Below the pieces are notes generated by a model. That model did not search any database. It had not been told where the DNA came from and saw only the letters and a program-made list of their open reading frames with translations. From Massilia timonae CCUG 45783 (GTDB taxonomy: Bacteria; Pseudomonadota; Gammaproteobacteria; Burkholderiales; Burkholderiaceae_D), in contig NZ_JH992922.1 in the NCBI RefSeq assembly GCF_000315425.1, forward strand, positions 1,075,922-1,139,921: a DNA stretch of 64,000 bases. The letters are read 5' to 3'. A program made the position numbers and the translations under genes. Positions 30,320-40,248 of the stretch are shown here, piece by piece (position 1 is the first letter of the stretch; every line of letters starts with the position of its first letter).

Positions 30320-30994
30320 ATGACATTCAATGGCGTACATGGAGAACCCCAGCTGATCCTGGCGCTTTCCAAGGGCCGCATCTTCGAAGACACCCTGCCG
30401 CTGCTGTCGGCGGCCGGGATCGAGGTGCTGGAAAACCCCGAGACTTCGCGTAAACTCATCCTCTCGACCAACGATCCGGGCGTGCGGGTGCTGATCGTGC
30501 GCGCGTCCGACGTGCCGACTTACGTCCAGCATGGCGCGGCCGATTTCGGCGTGGCCGGCAAGGACGTGCTGCTCGAGCATGGCGGAGAAGGGCTGTATCA
30601 GCCGATCGACCTGCGCATCGCCCAGTGCCGCATGTCGGTCGCGGTCAACGCCGGCTTCGACTACGACAGCGCCGTGCGCCAGGGCGCGCGCCTGCGGGTG
30701 GCCACCAAGTTCGTCAACACCGCGCGCGAGCACTTCGCCAGCAAGGGCGTGCACGTCGACCTGATCAAGCTGTACGGCTCGATGGAACTGGCGCCGCTGG
30801 TCGGCCTGTCGGACGCCATCGTCGACGTCGTTTCGACCGGCGGCACCCTGCGCGCCAACAACCTGGTCGAAGTCGAAAAAATCATGGACATCTCCTCGCG
30901 CCTGGTGGTGAACCAGGCCGCGCTCAAGCTCAAGCGAGAGCGCCTGCAACCGATTCTCGAGGCGTTTGAACGCGCCTCCCAACGACAAGGCTGA
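30320..30994 (+). CDS. hisG: ATP phosphoribosyltransferase HisG, short form
   Basis: First step of histidine synthesis: PRPP plus ATP. At 224 aa this is the short HisG form that lacks the regulatory C-terminal domain and needs HisZ, which is not in the window. Conserved patterns: [18 protein letters not shown] at the start, and [32 protein letters not shown] near the end (PRPP loop). I use the ATG at 30320. hisD follows with a 6-bp gap. Confidence 0.95.
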   Translation: MTFNGVHGEPQLILALSKGRIFEDTLPLLSAAGIEVLENPETSRKLILSTNDPGVRVLIVRASDVPTYVQHGAADFGVAGKDVLLEHGGEGLYQPIDLRIAQCRMSVAVNAGFDYDSAVRQGARLRVATKFVNTAREHFASKGVHVDLIKLYGSMELAPLVGLSDAIVDVVSTGGTLRANNLVEVEKIMDISSRLVVNQAALKLKRERLQPILEAFERASQRQG

Positions 30995-31000
30995 AGCATC

Positions 31001-32350
31001 ATGGCAGTACAGATCCGCAAGTTAGACTCCACCGCGCCCGACTTCAAGAACACCCTCGACGCCCTGCTGGCGTTCGAAGCGGAAACCGATGACGCCATCG
31101 AGACCGCGGTCGCGCATATCCTGCGCGACGTGAAGGCGCGCGGCGACGCGGCTGTGCTGGAGTACACCAACAAGTTCGACCGCATCCCCAACGGCGGCGC
31201 GAAGTCGATGGCCGAATTCGACATTGGCCAGGCCGAGTTGGACCAGGCCCTGGCCGCGCTGCCGGAAGCCCAGCGCGCCGCGCTGCAGGTGGCGGCCGAC
31301 CGCGTGCGCGTGTTCCACGAGCGCCAGAAGGACGCCTCGACCGGCTTCACCTTCACCGAGCCCGATGGCACGGTGCTGGGCCAGCGCGTGACCCCGCTGG
31401 ACCGGGTCGGCATCTATGTCCCGGGCGGCAAGGCGGCGTATCCGTCGTCGGTGCTGATGAACGCGATTCCGGCCCACGTCGCCGGCGTGAAAGAAATCAT
31501 CATGGTCGTGCCGACCCCGGACGGCGTGAAGAACCAGATGGTCTTGGCCGCCGCCGCGATCGCCGGCGTGACCCGCGTGATCACCATCGGCGGCGCGCAA
31601 GCCGTCGGCGCGCTGGCCTACGGCACCGAGACCATCCAGCCGGTCGACAAGATCGTCGGCCCCGGCAACGCCTATGTCGCCGCCGCCAAGCGCCGCGTGT
31701 TCGGCGTGGTCGGCATCGACATGATCGCCGGCCCGTCCGAGATCCTGGTGCTGTGCGACGGCACCACCGATCCGGACTGGGTGGCGATGGACCTGTTCTC
31801 GCAGGCCGAGCACGACGAACTGGCCCAGGCCATCCTGCTGTGCCCCGACGCCGACTACATCGCGAAAGTGGAGCAGAGCATCCACAAGCTGCTGCCGACG
31901 ATGCCGCGCAAGGACACGATCACCACGTCGATGACCGACCGTGGCGCGCTGATCAAGGTGCGCGACATGGACGAGGCCTGCGAGATTGCCTCAAGCATCG
32001 CCGCCGAACACCTCGAAATCTCGGCGCTCGATCCGATGCAGTGGGCGGATAAAATCCGCCACGCGGGCGCGATGTTCCTGGGACGTTTTTCATCCGAGTC
32101 GCTGGGCGACTATTGCTGCGGCCCGAACCACGTGCTGCCGACCTCGCGCACGGCGCGCTTCTCGTCGCCACTGGGCGTGTACGACTTCCAGAAACGCTCG
32201 TCGATCATCCAGGTCAGCGAAGCCGGCGCCCAGACGCTGGGCAAGGTCGCTGCCACCCTCGCGTATGGCGAAGGCCTGCAGGCGCACGCGCGCAGCGCCG
32301 AGCTGCGTCTGGATCCCACGCAGTTGCAAAACCTGCCGCAGGCATCATGA
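31001..32350 (+). CDS. hisD: Histidinol dehydrogenase HisD
   Basis: A 449-aa enzyme making histidine from histidinol in two NAD-dependent steps with zinc. Typical blocks: [54 protein letters not shown], and [10 protein letters not shown], with the catalytic His/Glu in SIAAEHLEI. Its stop codon overlaps the methyltransferase start (32347) by 4 bp (ATGA). Confidence 0.96.
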   Translation: MAVQIRKLDSTAPDFKNTLDALLAFEAETDDAIETAVAHILRDVKARGDAAVLEYTNKFDRIPNGGAKSMAEFDIGQAELDQALAALPEAQRAALQVAADRVRVFHERQKDASTGFTFTEPDGTVLGQRVTPLDRVGIYVPGGKAAYPSSVLMNAIPAHVAGVKEIIMVVPTPDGVKNQMVLAAAAIAGVTRVITIGGAQAVGALAYGTETIQPVDKIVGPGNAYVAAAKRRVFGVVGIDMIAGPSEILVLCDGTTDPDWVAMDLFSQAEHDELAQAILLCPDADYIAKVEQSIHKLLPTMPRKDTITTSMTDRGALIKVRDMDEACEIASSIAAEHLEISALDPMQWADKIRHAGAMFLGRFSSESLGDYCCGPNHVLPTSRTARFSSPLGVYDFQKRSSIIQVSEAGAQTLGKVAATLAYGEGLQAHARSAELRLDPTQLQNLPQAS

Positions 32351-33177
32351 CGTCCTGGGTCAACCAGGTATTCTGCGAGGATGCGCTGGCCGGCCTGGCG
32401 CGCATCCCGGACGGGTCCATCGACCTGATCCTGACCGACCCGCCCTACAACCTGGGCAAGGACTACGGCAACGCGTCGGACCAGCAAAGCGTCGAGGCCT
32501 ACCTCGCCTGGACCGAGCAGTGGATCGACGCCGCCATCCCCAAGCTCAAGCCCAACGGCAGCCTGTACATCTTCCTCACCTGGCGCTTCGCGCCCGAGAT
32601 CTTCGTGATGCTGAAAAAACGCATGATGATGATGAACGAGATCATCTGGGACCGCCGCGTGCCATCGATGGGCGGCAGCGTGCGCAGCTTCTCCTCGGTG
32701 CACGACACCATCGGCTTCTTCGCCAGGCGCAAGGATTACTATTTCGACCTGGACGCGGTGCGCATCCCGTATGACGCCGAGACCAAGAAGGCGCGTTCGC
32801 GCTCGATCTTCGTCGGCGCCAAGTGGCTCGAAGTCGGCTACAACCCGAAGGACGTGTGGAGCGTGTCGCGCCTGCACCGCGAGCATCCGGAGCGCGCCGA
32901 CCATCCGACCCAGAAGCCGCTCGAGATCATCGAGCGCATGGTCAAGGCCTCCTGCCCGCCGGGCGGCATCGTGCTCGACCCCTTCATGGGCAGCGGCACC
33001 ACGGCCATCGCCGCCAAGCGCCTGGGCCGCCAGTACACCGGCTTCGAACTGAATCCCGATTACTGCGCCATCATTGCCGAACGCTTGGCCGCGCCTGAGG
33101 TGCCGGTCAGCGGGGCGAAAGCAAAAAAATTGCGCAAGGCCGCCAAGGCCGCCAACATCACGGAAGAAACATCATGA
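32347..33177 (+). CDS. Orphan beta-class DNA (adenine-N6-type) methyltransferase
   Basis: The 276-aa enzyme has motif IV DPPYN at 31-35, motif [10 protein letters not shown] at 211-219 and HPTQKP at 186-191. The order (IV before I) is beta-class, and it resembles small orphan enzymes of the YhdJ type. DPPYN is usual for N6-adenine or N4-cytosine methylation. No restriction endonuclease is adjacent. It is inserted between hisD and hisC with 4-bp ATGA overlaps on both sides, so it is co-translated with the histidine genes. The C-terminal 25 residues are Lys/Ala-rich. Recognition sequence unknown. Confidence 0.9.
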   Translation: MTSWVNQVFCEDALAGLARIPDGSIDLILTDPPYNLGKDYGNASDQQSVEAYLAWTEQWIDAAIPKLKPNGSLYIFLTWRFAPEIFVMLKKRMMMMNEIIWDRRVPSMGGSVRSFSSVHDTIGFFARRKDYYFDLDAVRIPYDAETKKARSRSIFVGAKWLEVGYNPKDVWSVSRLHREHPERADHPTQKPLEIIERMVKASCPPGGIVLDPFMGSGTTAIAAKRLGRQYTGFELNPDYCAIIAERLAAPEVPVSGAKAKKLRKAAKAANITEETS

Positions 33178-34277
33178 CCGACATCGCCAAACTGATCGAG
33201 AACACCATCCGCGCCGACGTGCGCGCCGTGGGCAGCTATCACGTGCCGGACTCGATCGGCTACGTCAAGCTCGACTCGATGGAAAACCCATACCAGCTGC
33301 CCGAGCCGCTGCGCGCCGAACTGGGCGCGCGCCTGGCCGAGGCGGCCCTGAACCGCTATCCGGTGCCGTCCTACCGCACCCTCAAGGACAGGATCTGCAG
33401 CAAGCTGGGCGTCCCGGAAGGCTATGACGTCCTGCTCGGCAACGGCTCGGACGAGCTGATCACGATCCTGGCGACCGCGATCGCGCGCCAGGAACGCGAA
33501 GCCGGCAGCCGCCGCGCCGTGGTGATGGCCCCGGTCCCGGCCTTCGTGATGTTCTCGCGCTCGGCCCAGTTCGCGGGCGCCGACTTCGTCGGCGTGCCGA
33601 TCCAGTCCGATTTCTCGCTCGACCTGCCGGCCATGCTGGCGGCGATTGCCGAGCACAAGCCGTCGCTGGTATTCCTGGCCTATCCGAACAACCCGACCGG
33701 CAACCTGTACGATGCCGGCGACATGGTCGCGATCATCGAGGCCGTGGGCGAGCATGGCATCGTGGTGGTCGACGAGGCGTATCAACCGTTCGCCCGGGTC
33801 AGCTTCATGGAGCGGCTGCCGCAACACCCGAACCTGGTCGTGATGCGCACCCTGTCCAAGCTGGGCCTGGCCGGTATCCGCCTCGGCTATATGTCGGCCG
33901 CCGCGCCGCTGCTGGCGGAGTTCGAGAAGGTGCGCCCGCCGTACAACGTCAATGTGCTCACGCAAGTGGCGGCCGAGTTCGCGCTCGACCACCTGGACGT
34001 GCTGGACCGCCAGGCCGGCCTGCTCAACGAGGAACGCACCCGCCTGGCCGCCGCCCTGGCGGCCCTGCCCGGTGTGGAAGTGTTCCCGTCGGCCGCCAAT
34101 TTCATCTCGCTGCGCGTGCCCGATGCCGAGCGCGCCTGTGCGATTCTCCATGGCGAGAAGGTCTTGATCAAAAATTTGAGTAAAATGCATAAATTGCTGG
34201 CCAACTGCATCCGCGTCACGGTCAGCACCCCCGAAGAGAACGACCAGTTCCTGGCAGCCCTGAAGACGTCGCTGTAA
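33174..34277 (+). CDS. hisC: Histidinol-phosphate aminotransferase HisC
   Basis: A 367-aa PLP enzyme (type I fold) making histidinol phosphate. The Schiff-base lysine is K229 ([10 protein letters not shown]); [11 protein letters not shown] and [11 protein letters not shown] bind PLP. It starts in the ATGA overlap with the methyltransferase. A 78-bp gap to hisB is longer than others in the operon. Confidence 0.95.
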   Translation: MTDIAKLIENTIRADVRAVGSYHVPDSIGYVKLDSMENPYQLPEPLRAELGARLAEAALNRYPVPSYRTLKDRICSKLGVPEGYDVLLGNGSDELITILATAIARQEREAGSRRAVVMAPVPAFVMFSRSAQFAGADFVGVPIQSDFSLDLPAMLAAIAEHKPSLVFLAYPNNPTGNLYDAGDMVAIIEAVGEHGIVVVDEAYQPFARVSFMERLPQHPNLVVMRTLSKLGLAGIRLGYMSAAAPLLAEFEKVRPPYNVNVLTQVAAEFALDHLDVLDRQAGLLNEERTRLAAALAALPGVEVFPSAANFISLRVPDAERACAILHGEKVLIKNLSKMHKLLANCIRVTVSTPEENDQFLAALKTSL

Positions 34278-34355
34278 TCCAGCGCCCCTGACGGACACCA
34301 TTTAATCCAGTCGGCTCCTGCCCAGCAAGAGACCGACCGACGACCGCCCTTAGCA

Positions 34356-34946
34356 ATGACCCGCACTGCCGACATCACGCGCAATACCAACGAGACGCAG
34401 ATCCGCGTCTCGATCAACCTCGACGGCACCGGCCGCCAGAAGCTCAATACCGGCGTCCCCTTCCTCGACCATATGCTCGACCAGATCGCGCGTCACGGCA
34501 TGTTCGACCTCGAGGTCGAGGCCGTGGGCGACCTGCACATCGACGCCCACCATACGGTGGAAGACGTCGGCATCACGCTGGGCATGGCCGTGGCCAAGGC
34601 CATCGGCGACAAGAAGGGCATCGTCCGCTACGGCCACTCGTACGTGCCGCTGGACGAAGCGCTGTCGCGCGTGGTGATCGATTTCTCGGGCCGTCCCGGC
34701 CTGGAGCTGCACGTGCCGTTCACGCGCGCCATGATCGGCGCCTTCGACGTCGACCTGACCGGCGAATTCTTCCGCGGCTTCGTGAACCACGCGGCGGTCA
34801 CCCTGCACATCGACAACCTGCGCGGCGTGAACGCCCACCACCAGTGCGAGACGGTGTTCAAGGCCTTCGGCCGTGCGCTGCGCATGGCCACCGAGCTGGA
34901 CCCGCGTGCGGCCGGCATCATCCCGTCGACCAAGGGCAGCCTGTAA
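34356..34946 (+). CDS. hisB: Imidazoleglycerol-phosphate dehydratase HisB
   Basis: A 196-aa monofunctional dehydratase: the histidinol phosphatase half found in E. coli HisB is absent, so a separate phosphatase is needed elsewhere. The manganese-binding repeats are seen as [24 protein letters not shown] and later [14 protein letters not shown]. hisH follows 2 bp later. Confidence 0.96.
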   Translation: MTRTADITRNTNETQIRVSINLDGTGRQKLNTGVPFLDHMLDQIARHGMFDLEVEAVGDLHIDAHHTVEDVGITLGMAVAKAIGDKKGIVRYGHSYVPLDEALSRVVIDFSGRPGLELHVPFTRAMIGAFDVDLTGEFFRGFVNHAAVTLHIDNLRGVNAHHQCETVFKAFGRALRMATELDPRAAGIIPSTKGSL

Positions 34947-34948
34947 TC

Positions 34949-35590
34949 ATGGCCAACAAGATCGTCGTCGTCGATGGACTCGGTAACCTGCGCTCGGTGG
35001 CGCAGGCGCTGCGCGCCGCCGCGCCCGAGGCCGACGTCCTCATTTCCAGCTCGGCCGCGGACCTGGACCGCGCCGACCGCATCGTGCTGCCGGGCCAGGG
35101 CGCCATGCGCGACTGCATGCGCAGCCTGCGCGAATCCGGTCTCGAAGACGCGCTGATGCGCGCCGCCAGGACCCGTCCGATCATGGGCGTGTGCGTGGGC
35201 GAGCAGATGCTGTTCGATGAAAGTGAAGAGAACGAAGGCACCCCCGGCCTGGGCCTGTTGCCCGGCAAGGTGGTGCGGTTCCAGTTGGACGGCAAGCTGC
35301 AGGCCGACGGCTCGCGCTTCAAGGTCCCGCAGATGGGCTGGAACCAGGTGCGCCAGGCGCGTCCCCACCCGCTGTGGGAGGGCGTCGAGGACGGCAGCTA
35401 TTTCTATTTCGTGCATAGTTACTACGCCGCGCCGGAGAACCGCGACGACGTGATCGGCGAGACCGACTACGGCGGCCCGTTCTGCTGCGCCGTCGGCCGC
35501 GATAATATCGTCGCCACCCAGTTCCACCCCGAAAAGAGCGCCGCCGCCGGGCTGCGCCTGTACCGCAATTTCATTCACTGGAATCCGTGA
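34949..35590 (+). CDS. hisH: Imidazole glycerol phosphate synthase glutaminase HisH
   Basis: The glutaminase subunit (213 aa) of the HisHF synthase. Catalytic cysteine C82 is in GVCVGEQML, where GICLGMQ is more usual; the His/Glu pair is in QFHPEKSA. The start at 34949 has family support. The cysteine-loop variant is also present in other Betaproteobacteria as far as I recall, so I do not consider it a loss of function. Confidence 0.95.
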   Translation: MANKIVVVDGLGNLRSVAQALRAAAPEADVLISSSAADLDRADRIVLPGQGAMRDCMRSLRESGLEDALMRAARTRPIMGVCVGEQMLFDESEENEGTPGLGLLPGKVVRFQLDGKLQADGSRFKVPQMGWNQVRQARPHPLWEGVEDGSYFYFVHSYYAAPENRDDVIGETDYGGPFCCAVGRDNIVATQFHPEKSAAAGLRLYRNFIHWNP

Positions 35591-35627
35591 TTCCGCGTTT
35601 TAAACCGTCAACCAACCGACAACGACC

Positions 35628-36404
35628 ATGCTGCTGATCCCCGCCATCGACCTGAAAGACGGTCACTGCGTTCGCCTGAAACAAGGCGATATGGACCTCG
35701 CCACCGTGTTTTCCGAAGATCCCGCCGACATGGCGCTGCATTGGCTGAAGAAGGGCGCGCGTCGCCTGCACCTGGTCGACCTGAACGGCGCATTCGCGGG
35801 CAAGCCGAAGAACGAGTCCGCCATCAAATCGATCCTGCAGGTGGTGCAGGAATACGCCGAAGACAATGGCCTGGACGAGATCCCGGTCCAGCTGGGCGGC
35901 GGCATCCGCGACCTCGACACCATCGAGCGCTACCTGGACGACGGCATCAGCTACATCATCGTCGGCACCGCCGCGGTCAAGAACCCGGGCTTCCTGCACG
36001 ACGCCTGCGGCGCCTTCCCGGGCCACATCATCGTCGGCCTGGACGCCAAGGATGGCAAGGTCGCGACCGACGGCTGGAGCAAGATGTCGGGCCACGAAGT
36101 CATCGACCTGGCCAAGAAATTCGAAGGCTATGGCGTCGAATCGATCATCTACACCGACATCGGCCGCGACGGCATGATGGCCGGCGTGAACATCGAGGCG
36201 ACCGTCAAGCTGGCGCGCGCGGTGAAGATTCCCGTGATCGCCTCGGGCGGCGTGCACGTGCTGGCCGACGTCGAAGCGCTGTGCGCGGTGCAGGACGAAG
36301 GCATCGAGGGCGTGATCTGCGGCCGTTCGATCTACGAAGGCACGCTCGACCTGGCCTCGGCCCAGGAGCGCGCGGATGAACTGACGGAAGGGGCGCAAAC
36401 CTGA
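35628..36404 (+). CDS. hisA: ProFAR isomerase HisA
   Basis: A 258-aa TIM-barrel enzyme that isomerises ProFAR to PRFAR. Catalytic D8 is in LLIPAIDLK, the second Asp is in [13 protein letters not shown], and phosphate loops are LGGGIRDLD and [10 protein letters not shown] large inverted repeat follows before hisF. Confidence 0.96.
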   Translation: MLLIPAIDLKDGHCVRLKQGDMDLATVFSEDPADMALHWLKKGARRLHLVDLNGAFAGKPKNESAIKSILQVVQEYAEDNGLDEIPVQLGGGIRDLDTIERYLDDGISYIIVGTAAVKNPGFLHDACGAFPGHIIVGLDAKDGKVATDGWSKMSGHEVIDLAKKFEGYGVESIIYTDIGRDGMMAGVNIEATVKLARAVKIPVIASGGVHVLADVEALCAVQDEGIEGVICGRSIYEGTLDLASAQERADELTEGAQT

Positions 36405-36405
36405 A

Positions 36406-36495
36406 CACGTCGTTCCCGCGCAGGCGGGAACCCAAGTTTTACGCGCAGTCGATCTGCATGCGAACTTGGGTCCCCGCCTGCGCGGGGATGACGTG
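36406..36495. repeat. 90-bp long inverted repeat between hisA and hisF
   Basis: Two 33-base arms (36406-36438 and 36463-36495) match at 30 of 33 positions as reverse complements around a 24-nt centre. Each arm has its own small hairpin CCCGC-GCAG-GCGGG or CCCCGC-type. This looks like a dispersed intergenic repeat common in Betaproteobacteria (its translation reads GSRLRGND, a frequent false ORF). It lies inside the his operon transcript, where it could form a very stable RNA hairpin. Confidence 0.75.
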
Positions 36496-36511
36496 CCGGC
36501 GCTGAGAAATC

Positions 36512-37273
36512 ATGCTAGCTAAACGCATTATCCCCTGCCTCGACGTCACCGGCGGCCGCGTGGTCAAGGGCGTCAATTTCACCGAGCTGCGCGATGCCGG
36601 CGACCCGGTCGAGATCGCGCGCCGCTACGACGCCCAGGGCGCCGACGAGATCACCTTCCTCGACATCACCGCCTCCAGCGACGGCCGCGACCTGATCCTG
36701 CCGATCATCGAAGCCGTCGCCTCGACCGTGTTCATCCCGCTCACCGTCGGTGGCGGCGTGCGCAAGGTCGAGGACGTGCGGCGCCTGCTCAATGCCGGCG
36801 CCGACAAGGTCAGCATGAACACCTCGGCCGTCACCAATCCGCAACTGGTGTTCGACGCCGCCAACAAGCACGGCTCGCAGTGCATCGTGGTGGCGATCGA
36901 CGCCAAGGAGACCGGTCCCGGCAAGTGGGAGGTCTTCACCCATGGCGGGCGCAATGCCACCGGTCTCGACGCGGTGGAATGGGCGCGCAAGATGGAGAGC
37001 CTCGGCGCCGGTGAGTTGCTGCTCACTTCGATGGACCGCGACGGCACGAAAATCGGCTTCGACCTGGGCCTGACCCGCGCCGTCTCGGACGCCGTGGGCA
37101 TCCCCGTCATCGCTTCCGGCGGCGTCGGCGGCCTGAAGGACCTGGCCGACGGTGTGCTCGAAGGCCATGCCGATGCGGTGCTGGCCGCCAGCATCTTCCA
37201 CTACGGGCAGCACACGGTCGGCGAGGCCAAGCGCTACATGCTCGACCGTGGCATCCCGATGCGCCTCGCTTAA
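36512..37273 (+). CDS. hisF: Imidazole glycerol phosphate synthase cyclase HisF
   Basis: A 253-aa TIM barrel cyclase, partner of HisH. Start block [20 protein letters not shown] with D11, and the second catalytic Asp in [13 protein letters not shown]. Phosphate sites [11 protein letters not shown] and IASGGVGG. It has 16 bp between the long inverted repeat and the ATG; GAGAAA is a possible weak ribosome site. Confidence 0.96.
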   Translation: MLAKRIIPCLDVTGGRVVKGVNFTELRDAGDPVEIARRYDAQGADEITFLDITASSDGRDLILPIIEAVASTVFIPLTVGGGVRKVEDVRRLLNAGADKVSMNTSAVTNPQLVFDAANKHGSQCIVVAIDAKETGPGKWEVFTHGGRNATGLDAVEWARKMESLGAGELLLTSMDRDGTKIGFDLGLTRAVSDAVGIPVIASGGVGGLKDLADGVLEGHADAVLAASIFHYGQHTVGEAKRYMLDRGIPMRLA

Positions 37274-37283
37274 GGAAAGCCAC

Positions 37284-37697
37284 ATGCCGACCAATGCCAA
37301 GTGGCTCAACAAGGTGCGCTGGGACGAGCACGGCCTGGTGCCGGTGATCGCCCAGGAAGCGGCGACCGGCGACATATTGATGTTCGCCTGGATGAACCGC
37401 GACGCCCTGACCCGCACCGTCGAGACGGGCGAAGCCGTGTACTGGAGCCGCTCGCGCAAGAAGCTGTGGCACAAGGGCGAAGAGTCCGGCCACATCCAGA
37501 AGGTGAGCGAGATCCGCCTCGATTGCGACGAAGACGTGGTCTTGCTCAAGATCGAGCAGGTGGGCGGCATCGCCTGCCATACCGGCCGCCATTCCTGCTT
37601 CTTCCAGAAGTACGACAACGGCGACTGGCACAGCGTCGAACCGGTGCTGCAGGACCCCGACACCATTTATTCCCCGGACAAGAAGAAGACCCCATGA
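37284..37697 (+). CDS. hisI: Phosphoribosyl-AMP cyclohydrolase HisI
   Basis: A 137-aa zinc/magnesium enzyme that opens the adenine ring of PR-AMP. Family signature: [25 protein letters not shown], the DCDED metal site, and [10 protein letters not shown] cysteines. Separate from hisE, unlike the fused E. coli enzyme. Start 37284; the stop overlaps hisE by 4 bp. Confidence 0.95.
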   Translation: MPTNAKWLNKVRWDEHGLVPVIAQEAATGDILMFAWMNRDALTRTVETGEAVYWSRSRKKLWHKGEESGHIQKVSEIRLDCDEDVVLLKIEQVGGIACHTGRHSCFFQKYDNGDWHSVEPVLQDPDTIYSPDKKKTP

Positions 37698-38032
37698 GCG
37701 TTACCCTGGCCCGCGTCGCGGCCGTGATCGAATCGCGCAAGCCCGAACACGGCGGCGACCCCGCGACCTCCTACGTCGCCAAGCTGTTCGCCAAGGGCGA
37801 CGACGCCATCCTCAAGAAGATCGGCGAGGAAGCCACCGAGCTGGTGATGGCGGCCAAGGACGCGCGCGTGGCGAACGACCCGTCCAAAGTGCTCTACGAA
37901 TGCGCCGACCTGTGGTTCCATTCGATGGTGCTGCTGGCCAGGTTCGACCTGACGCCGCAACAGGTGCTGGACGAGCTGGCGCGGCGCGAAGGCGTGTCCG
38001 GCATCGTTGAAAAAGCTGCACGCAAGGAATAA
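37694..38032 (+). CDS. hisE: Phosphoribosyl-ATP pyrophosphatase HisE
   Basis: A 112-aa all-helical pyrophosphohydrolase that turns PR-ATP into PR-AMP. The EExxE-type metal site is in [16 protein letters not shown] and [10 protein letters not shown]. The start lies in the ATGA overlap with hisI. It ends the his genes; a 167-bp gap with a 6-bp hairpin (38054-38069) follows. Confidence 0.95.
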   Translation: MSVTLARVAAVIESRKPEHGGDPATSYVAKLFAKGDDAILKKIGEEATELVMAAKDARVANDPSKVLYECADLWFHSMVLLARFDLTPQQVLDELARREGVSGIVEKAARKE

Positions 38033-38199
38033 ATAGTTCCTGAAGCGTTGCAAGTGAGCACCTGCTCACTGTGCGTGGCCGTGCTTCCGGTGTCATAATC
38101 GGGGACTGAGCGTCATACCGATGTCATGCGGCGTTGATACGATGCCTCGGCTTCGCGGGCCTGTAAGTCCTTGAAATGTTGTAATAATCTGGAGACAAG

Positions 38200-38574
38200 A
38201 TGGATAACTGCATTTTTTGCAAGATCGTCGCCAAGCAGATCCCGGCCGCCGTCGTCTATGAAGACGAGGACGTGCTGGCATTCAAGGACATCAACCCGGC
38301 GGCGCCGGTGCACTTGCTGGTGATTCCGAAGCGGCACGTGTCCACCTTGTCCGACTGCACCGAGGAGCATACGGCGCTGCTCGGCAAGATGCTCGCGCTG
38401 GCGCCGAAGCTTGCGAAAGAGAATGGTATTGACGTCAAAATCGGCGCCGACGGCAAGCCGGGCGGCGGCTTCAAGACCCTGATCAATGCCGGTCCGGACG
38501 GCGGGCAAGAGGTGTATCACCTGCACCTGCATATGTACGGTGGCCCGCGTCCGTGGCGCGGACTGGGCTTGTGA
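38200..38574 (+). CDS. hinT: HIT-family purine nucleotide hydrolase (HinT-like)
   Basis: A 124-aa protein with the HIT motif HLHLH followed by MYGG near residues 110-116 and the start CIFCKIVAKQIPAAVVYEDEDVLAF. HinT-type proteins hydrolyse adenosine phosphoramidates. In Betaproteobacteria it commonly lies between hisE and tatA, as here. A 7-bp hairpin (38606-38612 with 38616-38622) follows 31 bp after the stop. Confidence 0.92.
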   Translation: MDNCIFCKIVAKQIPAAVVYEDEDVLAFKDINPAAPVHLLVIPKRHVSTLSDCTEEHTALLGKMLALAPKLAKENGIDVKIGADGKPGGGFKTLINAGPDGGQEVYHLHLHMYGGPRPWRGLGL

Positions 38575-38605
38575 AGCGGCCTCTAAGCCAGGACTAAGTT
38601 TCAAT

Positions 38606-38622
38606 GGGGGCAGAGTGCCCCC
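38606..38622 (+). repeat. 7-bp hairpin between hinT and tatA
   Basis: GGGGGCA-GAG-TGCCCCC, perfect stem, no T-run. TATACT at 38631-38636 follows and could be part of the tatA promoter. Confidence 0.45.
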
Positions 38623-38691
38623 GCATCGCGTATACTGTGGTAGACGCTTTCCCGATTTTTCAGGCGCGTGCGCCTTGCTAGGAGAAATAAC

Positions 38692-38928
38692 ATGGGTGGT
38701 TTGAGTATTTGGCACTGGGTCATCGTGCTGGTGGTCGTGATGCTGATCTTCGGCACCAAAAAGATCAGCAATATGGGTTCCGACCTGGGCAAGGCCGTCA
38801 AGGGCTTCAAGGATGGCGTCAAGGGCGACGAAGAGAAGGCTGCCGAAGCCAACCCGGCCCAGCCGACGCAGCAGGTGGCCGACAAGTCGACCATCGACGT
38901 GGAAGCCCGCGACAAGACCCGCTTGTAA
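38692..38928 (+). CDS. tatA: Twin-arginine translocase subunit TatA
   Basis: A 78-aa subunit with a single N-terminal membrane helix ([17 protein letters not shown]), the FGTKKI hinge, an amphipathic helix and a charged tail. TatA forms the pore for folded proteins with TatB and TatC. AGGAG lies before the ATG at 38692. tatB follows after 12 bp. Confidence 0.95.
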   Translation: MGGLSIWHWVIVLVVVMLIFGTKKISNMGSDLGKAVKGFKDGVKGDEEKAAEANPAQPTQQVADKSTIDVEARDKTRL

Positions 38929-38940
38929 TCCGCAGTCCCC

Positions 38941-39465
38941 ATGATCGACCTCGGACTGTCGAAAATCGCGATCATCGGCGTGGTCGCCCTGATCGTGATC
39001 GGCCCTGAAAAGCTGCCCAAGGTGGCGCGCATGGCCGGCACGCTCTATGGCCGCGCCCAGCGCTACCTGCATGACGTGAAGTCCGAGGTCAGCCGCGAGA
39101 TCGAGCTCGACGAGCTGCGCAACCTGCACAAGGAAGTGCAGGAGAAAGCGCAATCGTTCAAGAGCGAGGTCGAGTCGGCCACCAGCGATTTCGAGTCGTC
39201 CGTCACCAGCCACGTCGACGAGGTCGAGGCCTTGTGGGATGACCGCGCGGTGCACGACAGCAGCGCCACGACGGTCACGCCGACCGTGGCCGACATCGAC
39301 CGCAAGGCCAGGGATTTCCGCCGCAAGAAGCTGGTGCGCACCTCGAGCGTGCCGGCCTGGTACAAGAACCGCCATGGCACCAAGCGCCATGTGATGTCGG
39401 GCGCCGCCCGGGTGCGCAAGTTCCGCCCCGGCAACGCCAGCAAATCCAATTCTTCTTTCTTCTAA
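38941..39465 (+). CDS. tatB: Twin-arginine translocase subunit TatB
   Basis: A 174-aa subunit with an N-terminal membrane helix (DLGLSKIAIIGVVALIVIGP) carrying the typical GPEKLP motif, then a long helical region with strong coiled-coil character (residues about 50-100). It recruits twin-arginine substrates with TatC. The stop is adjacent to the tatC start. Confidence 0.94.
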   Translation: MIDLGLSKIAIIGVVALIVIGPEKLPKVARMAGTLYGRAQRYLHDVKSEVSREIELDELRNLHKEVQEKAQSFKSEVESATSDFESSVTSHVDEVEALWDDRAVHDSSATTVTPTVADIDRKARDFRRKKLVRTSSVPAWYKNRHGTKRHVMSGAARVRKFRPGNASKSNSSFF

Positions 39466-40221
39466 ATGACTGAGCAAGCCGCCGGCGAAGACACTTTCAT
39501 CTCGCACCTGGTCGAGCTGCGTGACCGCCTGGTCAAGGCCTCGATCGGGATCGCGATCGTGTGCGCCGCGCTGATGGCGTGGCCGGGGCCGTCGCATATC
39601 TACGACCTGATCGCCGCGCCGATGATCGCCTCGATGCCGCCCGGCTCGACCATGATCGCCACCGGCGTCATCTCGCCGTTCCTGGTGCCGATGAAGGTCA
39701 CCCTGCTGCTGTCCTTCATCCTGGCGCTGCCCTGGGTGTTCTACCAGGCCTGGGCTTTCGTCGCGCCCGGCCTGTATGCCCACGAAAAGCGCCTGGTGCT
39801 GCCGCTGGTGATCTCGTCCTCGGTCCTGTTCATCGCCGGCGTCGCGTTCTGCTACTTCTTCGTGTTCGGCCGCGTGTTCCACTTCATCGGCGAATTCGCG
39901 CCGACCTCGATCGCGGTCATGCCCGATATCGAAAACTACCTCGATTTCGTGATGTCGATGTGCCTGGCCTTCGGCGCCTCGTTCGAGGTGCCGGTGGTGG
40001 TCGTGATCCTGGTGCGCATGGGCATCGTCAGCCTCGAGAAGCTGCGTTCGGTGCGTTCCTACGTGATCGTCGGCGCCTTCGTGATTGCCGCCATCGTCAC
40101 CCCGCCGGACGTGGTCAGCCAGCTGGCCCTGGCCATTCCGATGTGCCTGCTCTACGAGCTGGGCCTGCTGGTGGCGCCGATGTTCGCGCGCGCCACCCGC
40201 GCGCCGGAAGAAACCGCATAA
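39466..40221 (+). CDS. tatC: Twin-arginine translocase subunit TatC
   Basis: A 251-aa membrane protein with about six membrane segments. Conserved features: the N-terminal HLVELRDRLVKA motif (signal-peptide recognition), the VLPWVFYQAWAFVAPGL-type block and EVPVVVVIL. The ATG directly follows the tatB TAA. It ends the plus-strand block that began at mlaF. Confidence 0.95.
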   Translation: MTEQAAGEDTFISHLVELRDRLVKASIGIAIVCAALMAWPGPSHIYDLIAAPMIASMPPGSTMIATGVISPFLVPMKVTLLLSFILALPWVFYQAWAFVAPGLYAHEKRLVLPLVISSSVLFIAGVAFCYFFVFGRVFHFIGEFAPTSIAVMPDIENYLDFVMSMCLAFGASFEVPVVVVILVRMGIVSLEKLRSVRSYVIVGAFVIAAIVTPPDVVSQLALAIPMCLLYELGLLVAPMFARATRAPEETA

Positions 40222-40248
40222 CAATGTACGCCGGGCGCTGCCCCGGCG

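Noticed and set aside
36205..36435. Minus-strand frame starting GSRLRGND
   Set aside because: A known kind of false ORF that comes from the dispersed inverted repeat at 36406-36495.
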